Positions 42,112 to 50,900 of a stretch of DNA of 64,000 bases are shown piece by piece (the first letter of the stretch is position 1; every line of letters begins with the position of its first letter). Made by a program: the position numbers and the translations under genes. Origin of the DNA: Peptococcaceae bacterium 1109 (GTDB taxonomy: Bacteria > Bacillota > Limnochordia > Darwinibacteriales > Darwinibacteriaceae); NCBI GenBank assembly GCA_001028815.1, contig LDJB01000001.1, positions 887,634 through 951,633 of the forward strand, written 5' to 3'. The notes beneath the pieces were generated by a model that did no database searches, was not told where the DNA came from, and worked only from the letters and a program-made list of their open reading frames with translations.

Positions 42112-43212
42112 CTAGCCTGCGAAACGGACCGCTCTGCGCTCCTCTTTGTCAAAGAGGTGGATGCGGTGAGGCTGGGGACGAACCCACTTTTCTTCTCCTT
42201 CGTGGATGTTCACTTCCGCGGGCACCAGAGCCCGAATGGCCACGTCGCCAAACCTAAAGTCCACAAGTTTATCCCGGCCGAGGAGCTCCACCATTGAGAC
42301 CGTTCCTCTAAAGGCAAGCTCCTGTCGTTCGTCCAAGATTTCTAGGTGCTCAGGGCGAATCCCCAAGATGAACTCCTTGGCCCGGCGCTGTTCCAGAGAT
42401 ACTGCAACCTGGGGCGGGATGGGAATATGCAGTTCAGCCCCGCAGCGGAACACAGGGCGTCCTTCATGAGAGGTTACCTCTGTCTCCAGCAAATTCATAG
42501 GGGGATCACCGATAAACGATGCCACAAACATGTTGGCGGGTTTGAGCAGCAGGTCTTCGGGAGTGCTGTACTGTTGGATTACTCCCTTGCGCATTACGGC
42601 CACGTGGTCAGCCATGGTAACAGCTTCCACTTGGTCATGGGTAACCAGAATGGTGGTAATCCCTAGTTCTTGCTGAATCCGCTTGATTTCCGCCCGGGTC
42701 TCGATCCTGAGCCGGGCATCAAGGTTGCTGAGAGGTTCATCCAAGAGGAGTAGGTCAGGATTCTTTACCAGCGCCCGGCAAAGGGCAACCCGCTGCTGCT
42801 GTCCACCGGAGATCTGCCCTGGCTTGCGCTGCAACAGGTCATCGATTTGCACGATCTTTGCTATTTCCTGGACCCGCGCCCTAATCTCATCCTTGGGAAC
42901 CTTTTTGAGCTTCAGGGGGAAGGCGATGTTGTCGTATACTGTCATATGGGGATACAACGCATAGCTTTGGAACACTAGGCCCACGTTCCGAAGTTTCGGC
43001 GGGATGCCGTTCACCATGACCTCATCGAAGTAGATCTCCCCTTTGGTAGGCTGGTAGATCCCGGCAAGCATCAAGAGCATGGTGGTCTTGCCGCAGCCGC
43101 TTGGCCCCAGGAGTGCCGTTACCTTCCCATCGGGGATCTCCAGGGTCACATCGTTAACTGCGATAACAGAGCCGAACGCCTTGGTGATATTCTTCAGAAT
43201 AACAGCCGCCAC
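42112..43212 (-). CDS. Sugar ABC transporter ATPase (MsmX/UgpC/MalK type)
   Basis: This 366-residue ATPase has all nucleotide-binding motifs: Walker A GPSGCGKTT, Q-loop LVFQSYALYPHMTV, signature ISGGQQQRV, Walker B LLLLDEPLSNLDA and the switch His in TILVTHDQ. The C-terminal TOBE/regulatory region (about residues 240-366, with LGIRPEHLEIL) is of MalK type. It energises the permease pair encoded just upstream. It is the only such ATPase in the window, while two further importers lack one. In Bacillota one MsmX-like ATPase often serves several importers, so sharing is likely but not shown. The GTG start has AAAGGATG upstream. Confidence 0.95.
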   Translation of the reverse strand: MAAVILKNITKAFGSVIAVNDVTLEIPDGKVTALLGPSGCGKTTMLLMLAGIYQPTKGEIYFDEVMVNGIPPKLRNVGLVFQSYALYPHMTVYDNIAFPLKLKKVPKDEIRARVQEIAKIVQIDDLLQRKPGQISGGQQQRVALCRALVKNPDLLLLDEPLSNLDARLRIETRAEIKRIQQELGITTILVTHDQVEAVTMADHVAVMRKGVIQQYSTPEDLLLKPANMFVASFIGDPPMNLLETEVTSHEGRPVFRCGAELHIPIPPQVAVSLEQRRAKEFILGIRPEHLEILDERQELAFRGTVSMVELLGRDKLVDFRFGDVAIRALVPAEVNIHEGEEKWVRPQPHRIHLFDKEERRAVRFAG

Positions 43213-43218
43213 GATGAA

Positions 43219-44127
43219 TCATCCTTTCGTGCCACCAACGGTGACTGTCATGAGATATTTTTGCGTGAAGATGAAGAACAACAGCACGGGCAGGATATAA
43301 AACAGAGCCGTCGCTGACAGCAGGCCATAATCTATGAACTGGAAGTCGCCGATAATGGAGTTTACGTAACTGGACAGTGTCCAGCTCTCCTTCTTCTGGA
43401 TGAAGGTAATTACGTAGATATACTCGGACCAGCCGTTGATGAAGGAGAAGATGGCCATGGCAGCGATGCCCGGCTTCACTTGGGGCAAGACGATCTTGTA
43501 GAGTGTCTGCAATCGTGATGCCCCGTCCACAAGCCCTGACATCTCCACGTCCCAAGAAACATTGTCGAAAAAGCCCTTCATGATCCAGATTCCCAAGGGG
43601 AGCATCAGCCCCGCCTTCACCAGGAAAACGCCTACAATGCTGTTTAGAAGATTGAGGCTGCGCAGCACGTAATACAGGGAAATAAGCAGCGTTACTCCAG
43701 GGAAGGAGTGCAGGATTAAAGTCATAGCCAGCATCATACTGCGACCTGGAAACTTCATCCTGGAAATCACGTAGGCGGCGGGTGTAGCGATGAGGATCAT
43801 GATCACGGTCATGCCCACTGCAAGAAGGAGCGTGTTCCAGGTGGTCCTCCATAGATCAGGGTAGTATCGGGACGGCAATTCCCACAGGAACCGGAAGTTC
43901 TTGATAGTCCACCCCTTGGGCAAGACGCCGTAAGCCAAGGTCTCGCTGAAAGAGTTGAGCAGCAGCCACCCGTAGCCTAAGATGATGGGCAGCGAGGCCA
44001 CGATCAGAAAGGCATAAATGAACACCGTCAAGGCACGGTCCTTGCTCTTTTCCTTCCTAGCCTCGACCCTGAGCCTCTCCGGGCTAAAACGGGAAAGCTG
44101 GGCACGTTCCGTCTTGAGCTGCGCCAT
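43219..44127 (-). CDS. Sugar ABC transporter permease, MalG type (third importer)
   Basis: This 302-residue permease has a long cytoplasmic N-terminal part (KTERAQLSRFSPERLRVEAR) followed by six helices. The EAA loop is GFFDNVSWDVEMSGLVDGAS near residues 182-201, and the C-terminus is QKYLMTVTVGGTKG. The ATG begins exactly after the stop of the MalF-type gene and has GAGGTGATATAG before it, so translation is coupled. The ATPase gene follows six bases later. Confidence 0.93.
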   Translation of the reverse strand: MAQLKTERAQLSRFSPERLRVEARKEKSKDRALTVFIYAFLIVASLPIILGYGWLLLNSFSETLAYGVLPKGWTIKNFRFLWELPSRYYPDLWRTTWNTLLLAVGMTVIMILIATPAAYVISRMKFPGRSMMLAMTLILHSFPGVTLLISLYYVLRSLNLLNSIVGVFLVKAGLMLPLGIWIMKGFFDNVSWDVEMSGLVDGASRLQTLYKIVLPQVKPGIAAMAIFSFINGWSEYIYVITFIQKKESWTLSSYVNSIIGDFQFIDYGLLSATALFYILPVLLFFIFTQKYLMTVTVGGTKG

Positions 44128-45045
44128 CTATATCACCTCGATCTTCGGTTCTGACATCATTTCACGGAAGCGGAATACACGCCAATAAATGATCGACGCA
44201 ACCATGCTGATGACTACAAGCACGAGTGTAAGAGCTGTCGCATAGCCGAAGCGGTAGGAAGCATAGTAACCGCCGAATGCCTCGTTGTAAGCGTACAGCG
44301 ACCATACCGTCGTCCTGTAAAACGGCCCTCCGCCAGTGATAATCAGGATGTACTCATATGATGTGAGCAGCGACAGTGTCTGGTAAGCTGTAACGAACAT
44401 CAAGGGCCAGCGAATCAGCGGCAGCGTTACATAGCGAATGCGCTGCAGCCAGCCAGCACCGTCTACCGCAGCAGCCCAGTTATACTCCTTCGAGATGGAC
44501 GTGATTGCCGAATAGAAGAGAATCATGCCGAAGGATGCTCCGATGACGCCATTGGTCAGAACAATGACCTGTACAGGGTACTTGCTGATCCAGCTCACCG
44601 GTTTTCCGCCAAAGAAGTCGAGCACGCCGTTGAGCAGGCCGTTGCGGGTCGGGTCCAAGATCCACAACCAGATCACACCGTAGACAATGGGCGGCGTGAA
44701 CCGGGGAAGAAGCCAGAGTGCCCTAAAAAACATGCTGGTCCGTTCACCCTGCCGCTCCGCGATGTACGAAGTAGCCAAGGCAAGCAAAAGGCCAAAGGTG
44801 ACATTGAAGCACAAAAGGGTGCCAAAGACATACACAATTGTGTTCCAGAAGACCCGGCTGAGGATCGTATCCTGGAGCATCTGTTTGTAATTCTGCAGGC
44901 CAACGAAGTTCCAGCTCAAGCGGTGGTCCATGTTTGTCAGGCTCATGGTGCCTGTGAGCACCGCTGGAACTACGTAAAAGGCTAGGATAATCAATAATGC
45001 GGGGAGCAGCAGCAAAAAGACCATACCGTAGCCCCGTCTCTTCAC
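44128..45045 (-). CDS. Sugar ABC transporter permease, MalF type (third importer)
   Basis: This 305-residue permease begins with a hydrophobic helix (YGMVFLLLLPALLIILAFY). An EAA loop lies near SISKEYNWAAAVDGAGWLQR. I chose the GTG at 45045, five bases after GAGGTGA; a TTG eight codons upstream is a weaker choice. A hairpin (45069-45099) separates it from the binding-protein gene. It pairs with the MalG-type protein and the ATPase of the same unit, which makes this the only complete ABC importer in the window. Confidence 0.92.
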   Translation of the reverse strand: MKRRGYGMVFLLLLPALLIILAFYVVPAVLTGTMSLTNMDHRLSWNFVGLQNYKQMLQDTILSRVFWNTIVYVFGTLLCFNVTFGLLLALATSYIAERQGERTSMFFRALWLLPRFTPPIVYGVIWLWILDPTRNGLLNGVLDFFGGKPVSWISKYPVQVIVLTNGVIGASFGMILFYSAITSISKEYNWAAAVDGAGWLQRIRYVTLPLIRWPLMFVTAYQTLSLLTSYEYILIITGGGPFYRTTVWSLYAYNEAFGGYYASYRFGYATALTLVLVVISMVASIIYWRVFRFREMMSEPKIEVI

Positions 45046-45068
45046 GTTCTTCACCTCGCATTCCTGCA

Positions 45069-45099
45069 AGTGAGGGGCGTGCAGCCGCAGCCCCTCACT
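45069..45099 (-). other. Intercistronic hairpin after the third sugar-binding protein gene
   Basis: AGTGAGGGGC and GCCCCTCACT are perfect 10-base arms around an 11-base loop, between the binding-protein stop and the permease start. It has only a short T-rich stretch, so a stability or attenuation role is likely. Confidence 0.65.
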
Positions 45100-45111
45100 C
45101 TGCTGATTTTC

Positions 45112-46488
45112 TTACCGGATAATTACATCATCTCCAACCGCCTGGGTCACCCTCTGGATAATCAGGTCTACACCTTGAGCAGGTGTTAGAGCACCTGTCT
45201 CCACACCGCCAACGGCCTCATGCAAGGCAGAGGTGTAGCGTCCGAACGCTGCATGGGCGGCACTGAAGATCTGATGAGGCACCAACTTCGCGGCCTCAGC
45301 CAGGTACTCGCTCTCGGTGAAGCGTGGGAACGCTGTCTGCGAGCGCCGAATAGCCAGCTTAGCAGCTTCGAGCGCATGGCGGGTGTTGAGATCAACTTCC
45401 GACGCAAGGGTAATCAGTAGAGCTGCCAGCTCCTTGTGGCGAGAAGGAGCAGTGACCATGTACGCCAGTGGGTGGCCAAGCTGATTAGGCCGCCCCTGTT
45501 CGTTTCCAGCAGGAATCAAAGTCCAGGTGAGGTTCTCCCAAAGTTCGTCTTCGGTGATGCCGAAATCACGCTGCCACTCTGCCCAGAACCACATGCCACC
45601 GGTGATCTGCATGCCAGCAGTTCCTTCGATGGCGATTGCCCGGTGAACCGCAGGCCACGGCCAGGTGGTCATGCCATCAGGGGTGAGGCCTTCGTTGGCG
45701 TTATCCGCGAAGAACTTCAGCGTTGCTTCTAAGGCTGCCCGATCAATCACGAGCTTGTCAGCTTCAGCATCGTAATAGTCGCCGCCGAAAGCTACGACGA
45801 ACTGGAAGAAGTCAGGGCCGGAGGTTGGCCGGTGGACGATCGGATAGTCCACCAAGCCAGCATCCCGCATCTCCCTCGCAAGGGCTACGAGATCAGACAG
45901 GAGGAACTCTTTCTCCTCTACCCTTCTGGCCAGGTCTGCAATCTCTTCTTCAGTCCAGCCTAATGCCTGGAGGTGGTCTTTCCGATAGAACACCATCCGC
46001 ACCTCAATGTCCTGAGGCACGCCCCAGACCTTGCCATTGTAGGTCACGGAATCCCACAGATGCGGGAAGAAGTCTTCATAGGTAGATTCCCAATAGGGTG
46101 CAATAAGCTCATCTAGGGGCTCAAGCCAGCCAGAGGATGCCCATACGGGGATGTCCAGGTGGCTAGATACGAAGATATCAGGAACAACATTGGGATCCCC
46201 TTCTTCACTTGCCAGGATAACCCGGCGGCGGAAGCTGTCCCAATCGTCTGTCCAGAAGTCTGCATCCACCTCAACACGGATGTCGGCACCAACGGCTTCC
46301 AGCATCTGATTGAGGCGCTCTCCTGCAGTAACCAAGTTCTCGGCCCGGTGGAACGCGGGCGTATCAGGGCCAACTGTCCATGCCCGGATGGTAATGGTCT
46401 CTTTCGCCGCGACACCAAAGCTAAATGCCAACAGCATCACAGCAGCGGCCAACACCGCCAAAAAAGCCACTCGTTTCATCGTCCTCAA
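45112..46488 (-). CDS. Extracellular sugar-binding protein (family 1), third importer
   Basis: This 458-residue exported protein has a signal peptide (RVAFLAVLAAAVMLLAFSFG, cleaved near GVAA). The mature part begins KETITIRAWTVGPDTPAFHR and follows the family 1 fold, with GDPNVVPDIFVSSHLDIP and a later GGMWFWAEWQRDFG segment. At 458 residues it is somewhat longer than the other two binding proteins. The TTG at 46488 lies four bases after GGAGGT; the ATG three codons later (46479) is an alternative with longer spacing. A strong promoter flanked by an inverted repeat lies about 140 bases upstream. It opens the operon binding protein-MalF-MalG-ATPase-isomerase. The ligand is unknown. Confidence 0.88.
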   Translation of the reverse strand: MRTMKRVAFLAVLAAAVMLLAFSFGVAAKETITIRAWTVGPDTPAFHRAENLVTAGERLNQMLEAVGADIRVEVDADFWTDDWDSFRRRVILASEEGDPNVVPDIFVSSHLDIPVWASSGWLEPLDELIAPYWESTYEDFFPHLWDSVTYNGKVWGVPQDIEVRMVFYRKDHLQALGWTEEEIADLARRVEEKEFLLSDLVALAREMRDAGLVDYPIVHRPTSGPDFFQFVVAFGGDYYDAEADKLVIDRAALEATLKFFADNANEGLTPDGMTTWPWPAVHRAIAIEGTAGMQITGGMWFWAEWQRDFGITEDELWENLTWTLIPAGNEQGRPNQLGHPLAYMVTAPSRHKELAALLITLASEVDLNTRHALEAAKLAIRRSQTAFPRFTESEYLAEAAKLVPHQIFSAAHAAFGRYTSALHEAVGGVETGALTPAQGVDLIIQRVTQAVGDDVIIR

Positions 46489-46612
46489 ACTACCTCCTTC
46501 TTGTTGATGATCTTCTTACTGCCCAATTCCTACTGGAGACTTCCCCGTACCACCTCCTTATTCACGATCCAAATCAGGAGTTTTGGACGCGAATATGTTT
46601 TTTTGTGTTCAG

Positions 46613-46665
46613 TTTGGTTACATCATAGCACAAGCGACAGGTATCGTCAAACAATTGTAACCAAA
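46613..46665. promoter_or_regulatory. Inverted repeat flanking the third importer promoter
   Basis: TTTGGTTACA (46613-46622) and its exact inverse TGTAACCAAA (46656-46665) lie on either side of the promoter, with centres 43 bases apart, about four helical turns. One copy overlaps the -10 edge and the other lies just above the -35, a layout suited to repression by two bound dimers or looping. Confidence 0.65.
46622..46650 (-). promoter_or_regulatory. Promoter of the third sugar importer operon
   Basis: On the minus strand TTGACG (46650-46645) and TATGAT (46627-46622) are separated by exactly 17 bases. The elements lie inside the inverted repeat described for 46613-46665. Confidence 0.75.
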
Positions 46666-46810
46666 AATCGAATAACCAGCTAATACAGGGGAATTGCCGT
46701 CAAATCGCCGTTCTGAGCACACTCGGTGGTCAGCACATGTCCACAACATAATGTTCATTTTTGTTTATATAGGTCCTTTTAAGTTTGAAAATCCCAGGCA
46801 TGGCGGAGAC

Positions 46811-46836
46811 AAAAAAAGGGCGAGCATCAGCCCGCC
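46811..46836 (-). terminator. Terminator after the nucleoside hydrolase gene
   Basis: On the minus strand GGCGGGC pairs with GCTCGCC (one G-T pair) around a 4-base loop and is followed by CTTTTTTT. It lies about 40 bases after the stop. Confidence 0.8.
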
Positions 46837-46875
46837 AAATACGCACCATATATGTTAGTCTCTTCTTAGGAACTC

Positions 46876-47781
46876 CTACGACTGTGCCTTACCAGAGACA
46901 ACAGCAAAATATTCTCTGAAGAAAGCATCAGGAGTAACGCGCGCGGCAACCTTGTGCCGTCCGCAGGGGTCTTCCCCAAAGTTAGTCATCCCCGCAAGGG
47001 TGCTGCTCTGCAATTCTACTGCCACAGTCCCTGTCTCATACTCCATCACTTCAGGCCTAAAGATGGACACTGCAGCGAGGGGGTCGTGGAATGTGAGGAG
47101 CTCACTCTGTTTGAACCACACCTCCGCGGCATCTGCGATCAAGTCCAGGGCTCCACCCTGAAAACGAAGCCGGGACTCTACAGCGGAGAAGGTGCACTGG
47201 GTTGTCACGTCTAAACCCACTGAGACACTGCTGATGTGGGGATTTTGGTATACCATAGCCGCAGCTGTGGGGTCAAGATAGGCGTTCCACTCCACAAAGG
47301 TGTTGAGTTTCTTGTAGCCAAAGGTGCCGATCATCATAACCAGAGACTTCAGAAGCTTGGGAATCTCCGGGTCCACGGCAAAAAGTGCGGCGATGTTAGT
47401 GAGAGGCCCAATGGTGAGCAAAGTGATCTCTCCCGGGTACTTTCGAATGGTTTCCCGGAGGAAGTCCACCGCGGTATCTGCGGGAAAGTCACGCCTGTGT
47501 TCCCACCTATCCAAAACTGCTGCTTGCTGCGCTTTGGGCTGCCGCTGCACGCCTAACAGGGGGTTGGCTGCACCGCTGTGGATGGGAATCCCTTCCCGCC
47601 CGAATGCACGGCACAGTGCATCCGCGAGCATGGCCCGCCTCTGGGGCTCGCCGGAAACGGTAGTGATACCCAACAGATCGCAGCGCGGCTGGCTGAGCAG
47701 ATATGCCAGGCACACCGCATCATCAATATCAGAGCCAATGTCAGTATCCAACAGTACTTTGATTCTGTCTTGTGCGCTCAA
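46876..47781 (-). CDS. Inosine-uridine-preferring type nucleoside hydrolase
   Basis: This 301-residue enzyme cleaves the N-glycosidic bond of nucleosides to free base and ribose. The calcium-binding Asp cluster is visible at the N-terminus in VLLDTDIGSDIDDAVCLAYL, a variant of DTDPGxDDD. ITLLTIGPLTNIAALF and VEWNAYLDPTAAAMV follow, with a C-terminal FHDPLAAV segment that supplies the last Asp and His. I chose the TTG at 47781, eight bases after AAAGGAG, giving a normal family length; the longer upstream frame is not similar to anything. It has its own promoter (47828-47857) and terminator. Released bases could be a source for purine salvage with the permease at 35480. Confidence 0.9.
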   Translation of the reverse strand: MSAQDRIKVLLDTDIGSDIDDAVCLAYLLSQPRCDLLGITTVSGEPQRRAMLADALCRAFGREGIPIHSGAANPLLGVQRQPKAQQAAVLDRWEHRRDFPADTAVDFLRETIRKYPGEITLLTIGPLTNIAALFAVDPEIPKLLKSLVMMIGTFGYKKLNTFVEWNAYLDPTAAAMVYQNPHISSVSVGLDVTTQCTFSAVESRLRFQGGALDLIADAAEVWFKQSELLTFHDPLAAVSIFRPEVMEYETGTVAVELQSSTLAGMTNFGEDPCGRHKVAARVTPDAFFREYFAVVSGKAQS

Positions 47782-47827
47782 ACTGCTGTCTCCTTTCACA
47801 ACTCTCCTATGGGGATTCCCATCTATT

Positions 47828-47857
47828 ATAATACGAAAATGGCCCACCTGCAGTAAA
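47828..47857 (-). promoter_or_regulatory. Promoter of the nucleoside hydrolase gene
   Basis: On the minus strand TTTACT (47857-47852) and TATTAT (47833-47828) are separated by 18 bases. An overlapping TATAAT lies three bases further downstream. Confidence 0.5.
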
Positions 47858-47947
47858 TTAACCCGCTCCTTACAACCTTGTGGCAGCGGCAGGATCTCCG
47901 CCCCCTTAGTGGAAGTAATTAGCACCACCACTGAAGGGGGCACGGAG

Positions 47948-50900
47948 ATGGGAGCGCGTTGGGGGAAAATAGGTTCACTAGTGTTCCTTTTGGGACTGCT
48001 CGTACTCGTTGCAGGCTGTGAACAGCCAAACCAGCCAGGGTTCCAGTTGTCAGGTGACAGCTTGGAGATCACCCACTTGACCTCGGGCACGATCGATGCC
48101 CACACGTTGATCGCGGTGCGGTACAAGGACGCTCAGGTCACTGAAGACCTGTACCGCAAGGCACTGCCAGTTGATGTTTTCAGTTTTTCGCCAGAAATCA
48201 AGGGGAAAACCTATTGGCAGGATTCCCGCACTCTAGTATTTGAGCCCGACCAACCCCTATACAGCAAAGCCCAGTACCAGGCTGTATTGGATCACGCCAA
48301 ACTGCTGCCTGAGGGTAAGCGGGCTGCGGCCGCATCAGTGGGATTCCAGTTTGAAACGCCTGGTCAAGAACTAGTGGCACTAGATGGTGCCTTTGTCCCC
48401 ACCCAACAAGGCCAGCTAGACCAGGTGTATTTCACCAGCACCTTGGAGTTTGGGCAAAAGGTCAGCCTCGAGGTGCTCAGCAGCGCCCTTCAGCTTACAT
48501 TAGATGGACAGCCCCTGGAGTTTGCTGTGGAAACTGCGGACGGATACAGCTTCACAGCAAAGTCCGCGGAGCTAGAGCGCCTGTCCCACACCGAGCGGAA
48601 GGTTACCATCACTCTCGAAGGTGGCCCCCTTAGCCTTGAAAAGGACGTTGCCCGCCAGTTTGTCCTTCCTGCCCTCATGGAGCCCCTCGCGGTAGAGCGT
48701 ATCGAAGAGGAACGGGTGGGGGACTTCTCTCAGCTGCGCCTGATCTTCACCGAACCCCTCAAAGAAGCTAAGGATTACGCCGGTTACATGAGCATTCTAC
48801 CCACCATGAGGTACGGGGTTGCCGTGGAGGGGAACAGCCTGGTTGTCACAGGGGAGTTCCGCCCAGGCGAGAAGTACAGCCTCCGCCTCTTCCCCGGAAT
48901 TGAGAGCGTTTCCGGGCAAAAGCTCTCTGAGCAAACAGAGCTTTTCTGGGAAGTACAGATCTCCGATCGGAAGCCCGCAGTGGAGTTTGTGAACTCGGGT
49001 ATGTTCATGACCACCAGCAGCAACCAGAAAATCGCCTTCCGCACCATGAATGTAGAGCGTATCCGCCTCCAGGTAAAACGGGTTCCCCAGGCCAACCTGA
49101 TAGAATTCTTCGAAGAAAACTCCTACTATCCCCAGAGTTCATCCTTCAGTGCCTACAACCGCTACGGCTTCCAGCGTTACGGCGAAGTCTTAGTGGACTC
49201 CATCATTAACATTGGCCGAGAGATGAACAAGTGGGTCTACTCTGAACTAGACTTGGCCGATGTGCTCACTGATAATGGGGGCCTTTACATCGTCCAGCTG
49301 AGTTTTGATGAAAACCACGCGCTATACTTCCCGGAAGAGTACGACTGGTATGACATCAGCAGCTACACCGCGGCCCGTGGACAGGCAGTAAAGCATGTCC
49401 TGGTGAGCAATATCGGCATCACCGCGAAGGAACTCCTTGGGGAGATGCATGTGTTCCTCACCGATCTGCTCACAACTGATTTACTCCCTGGTGCAGAAGT
49501 CATGCTCAAAGACGGCAGCGGCAAAGTGCTGGACAGGGCAGAAACCAATGATTCTGGCTGGGCCGTGCTAAAAACAAACAGCCACGCTCGGTACATTGAG
49601 GTGAACGCAGACAGCGGTTATGCCATCCTCTCCCTCTCCTCTTCGCAGCTGAACAACTCTCTCTTTGACATCGGCGGAGTGCAGCGGCAGGATGGAATCG
49701 ATGCCTTCATCTATACTGAGCGAGGTGTCTACCGTCCCGGCGATCCCATCCATCTAGGGGCGATCGTCCGCAATGACGAGCACACATTTCCCGAAAATCA
49801 TCCCATTACCCTCTATCTCTATAACCCCTTGGGACGCTTGGTTCACGAGGAGGTCTTAACAAGAAGCGAAGACGGCTTCTATGCGGCAACCGTTGCCACT
49901 GACCCCAGTTCCCCCACGGGTACCTGGGAAGTGGTATTGGACATCGGTGGCCGGCTGTTCACTCACCCTGTCAGGGTGGAGACCATTGTGCCCTACCGCA
50001 TCCGGGTACAGCTTGAGGCGTCTGCCGCACAGCTTGGCCCTAATGATGAGTACGTGGACATGGCCATTAAGTCCGAATACCTCTTTGGAGCCCCTGCTAG
50101 CGGGCTCACTCACGAAACCACTGCCGTAATCGAACCAGTAGATGTAAGCTTCTCCCGGTATCAGGGCTTTGTGTTCGGAAATGAGAGCATTAACTTCCCT
50201 CGCATGGAAACTGCAGCGATCCGCGATGCCTTAGACGATGCGGGTGAGTACACCATGCGAGTAGAGGTCCCCAACGTGGATGGCATTCCCAGCGCTTTGC
50301 GCCTCCGCATTGATACCAAGGTCTACGAAAGCGGCGGCCGCTTTGTACCAGCAACTGCTTTCCTTCCCATCGAGGTTTATCCCAGCTACGTGGGGATAAT
50401 GCCCGATGGCGGCTCAGAAATGGGCATGGGAGATCAAGCTGGCTTCCACATCGTCCATGTTACCAGCAGTGGTGAGCCCATTCCCAACTCCGAGCTAGAA
50501 TACACCATCTACCGCTACCGCTATTACTGGTGGTGGGAGTATGACAGCCAAGCAGATTTTAGACGGCACTACAAGAGCAACGGGGAAACGGTCATCTTGG
50601 AGCAGGGCAAAGTGTCCACTAACGAGGAGGGGGTGGCCTACCTTCGGCACACCTTAGCAGACTACGGAGAGATCCTTGTTGAGGTAAAGGACCCACAAGG
50701 AGGGCATAGCGCGGGGTACTTCTTCCGCTCCTATTGGTTTGGGGGCAGCTACGAACCGCGCACAGCGGATATCGTCAACCTGAAACTTGATCGGCCTTCA
50801 TACTATCCTGGCGAGACAGCCCTGGTAACTTTGAACACCCCAGCCCAGGGGCGAGCGTTGATCACCCTAGAAAAAGAAGGGCAGATCCTCTACCAAAGCT

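Larger units (their letters stand above)
46489..46875. other. 387-base intergenic region
   Basis: The part next to the binding-protein gene is its roughly 130-base leader with promoter and inverted repeat (46613-46665). The part next to the nucleoside hydrolase gene holds that gene's terminator (46811-46836). Between them (46670-46810) I see only AT-rich sequence, with no convincing reading frame. Confidence 0.6.

Noticed and set aside
43154-43852. 232-codon open frame within the third MalG-type permease gene
   Set aside because: It is a same-strand out-of-frame shadow of a permease with intact EAA loop and helices; rich in His, Arg and Pro as expected for a shadow frame.
47324-47947. Long in-frame 5-prime extension of the alpha-2-macroglobulin gene (208 codons)
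   Set aside because: It is antisense to the nucleoside hydrolase gene and its promoter, has no family similarity, and the lipoprotein signal begins only at 47948.
47782-48126. N-terminal extension of the nucleoside hydrolase frame
   Set aside because: It covers the promoter and the start of the divergent macroglobulin gene; the DTDIGSDIDD motif must lie near the N-terminus in this family.
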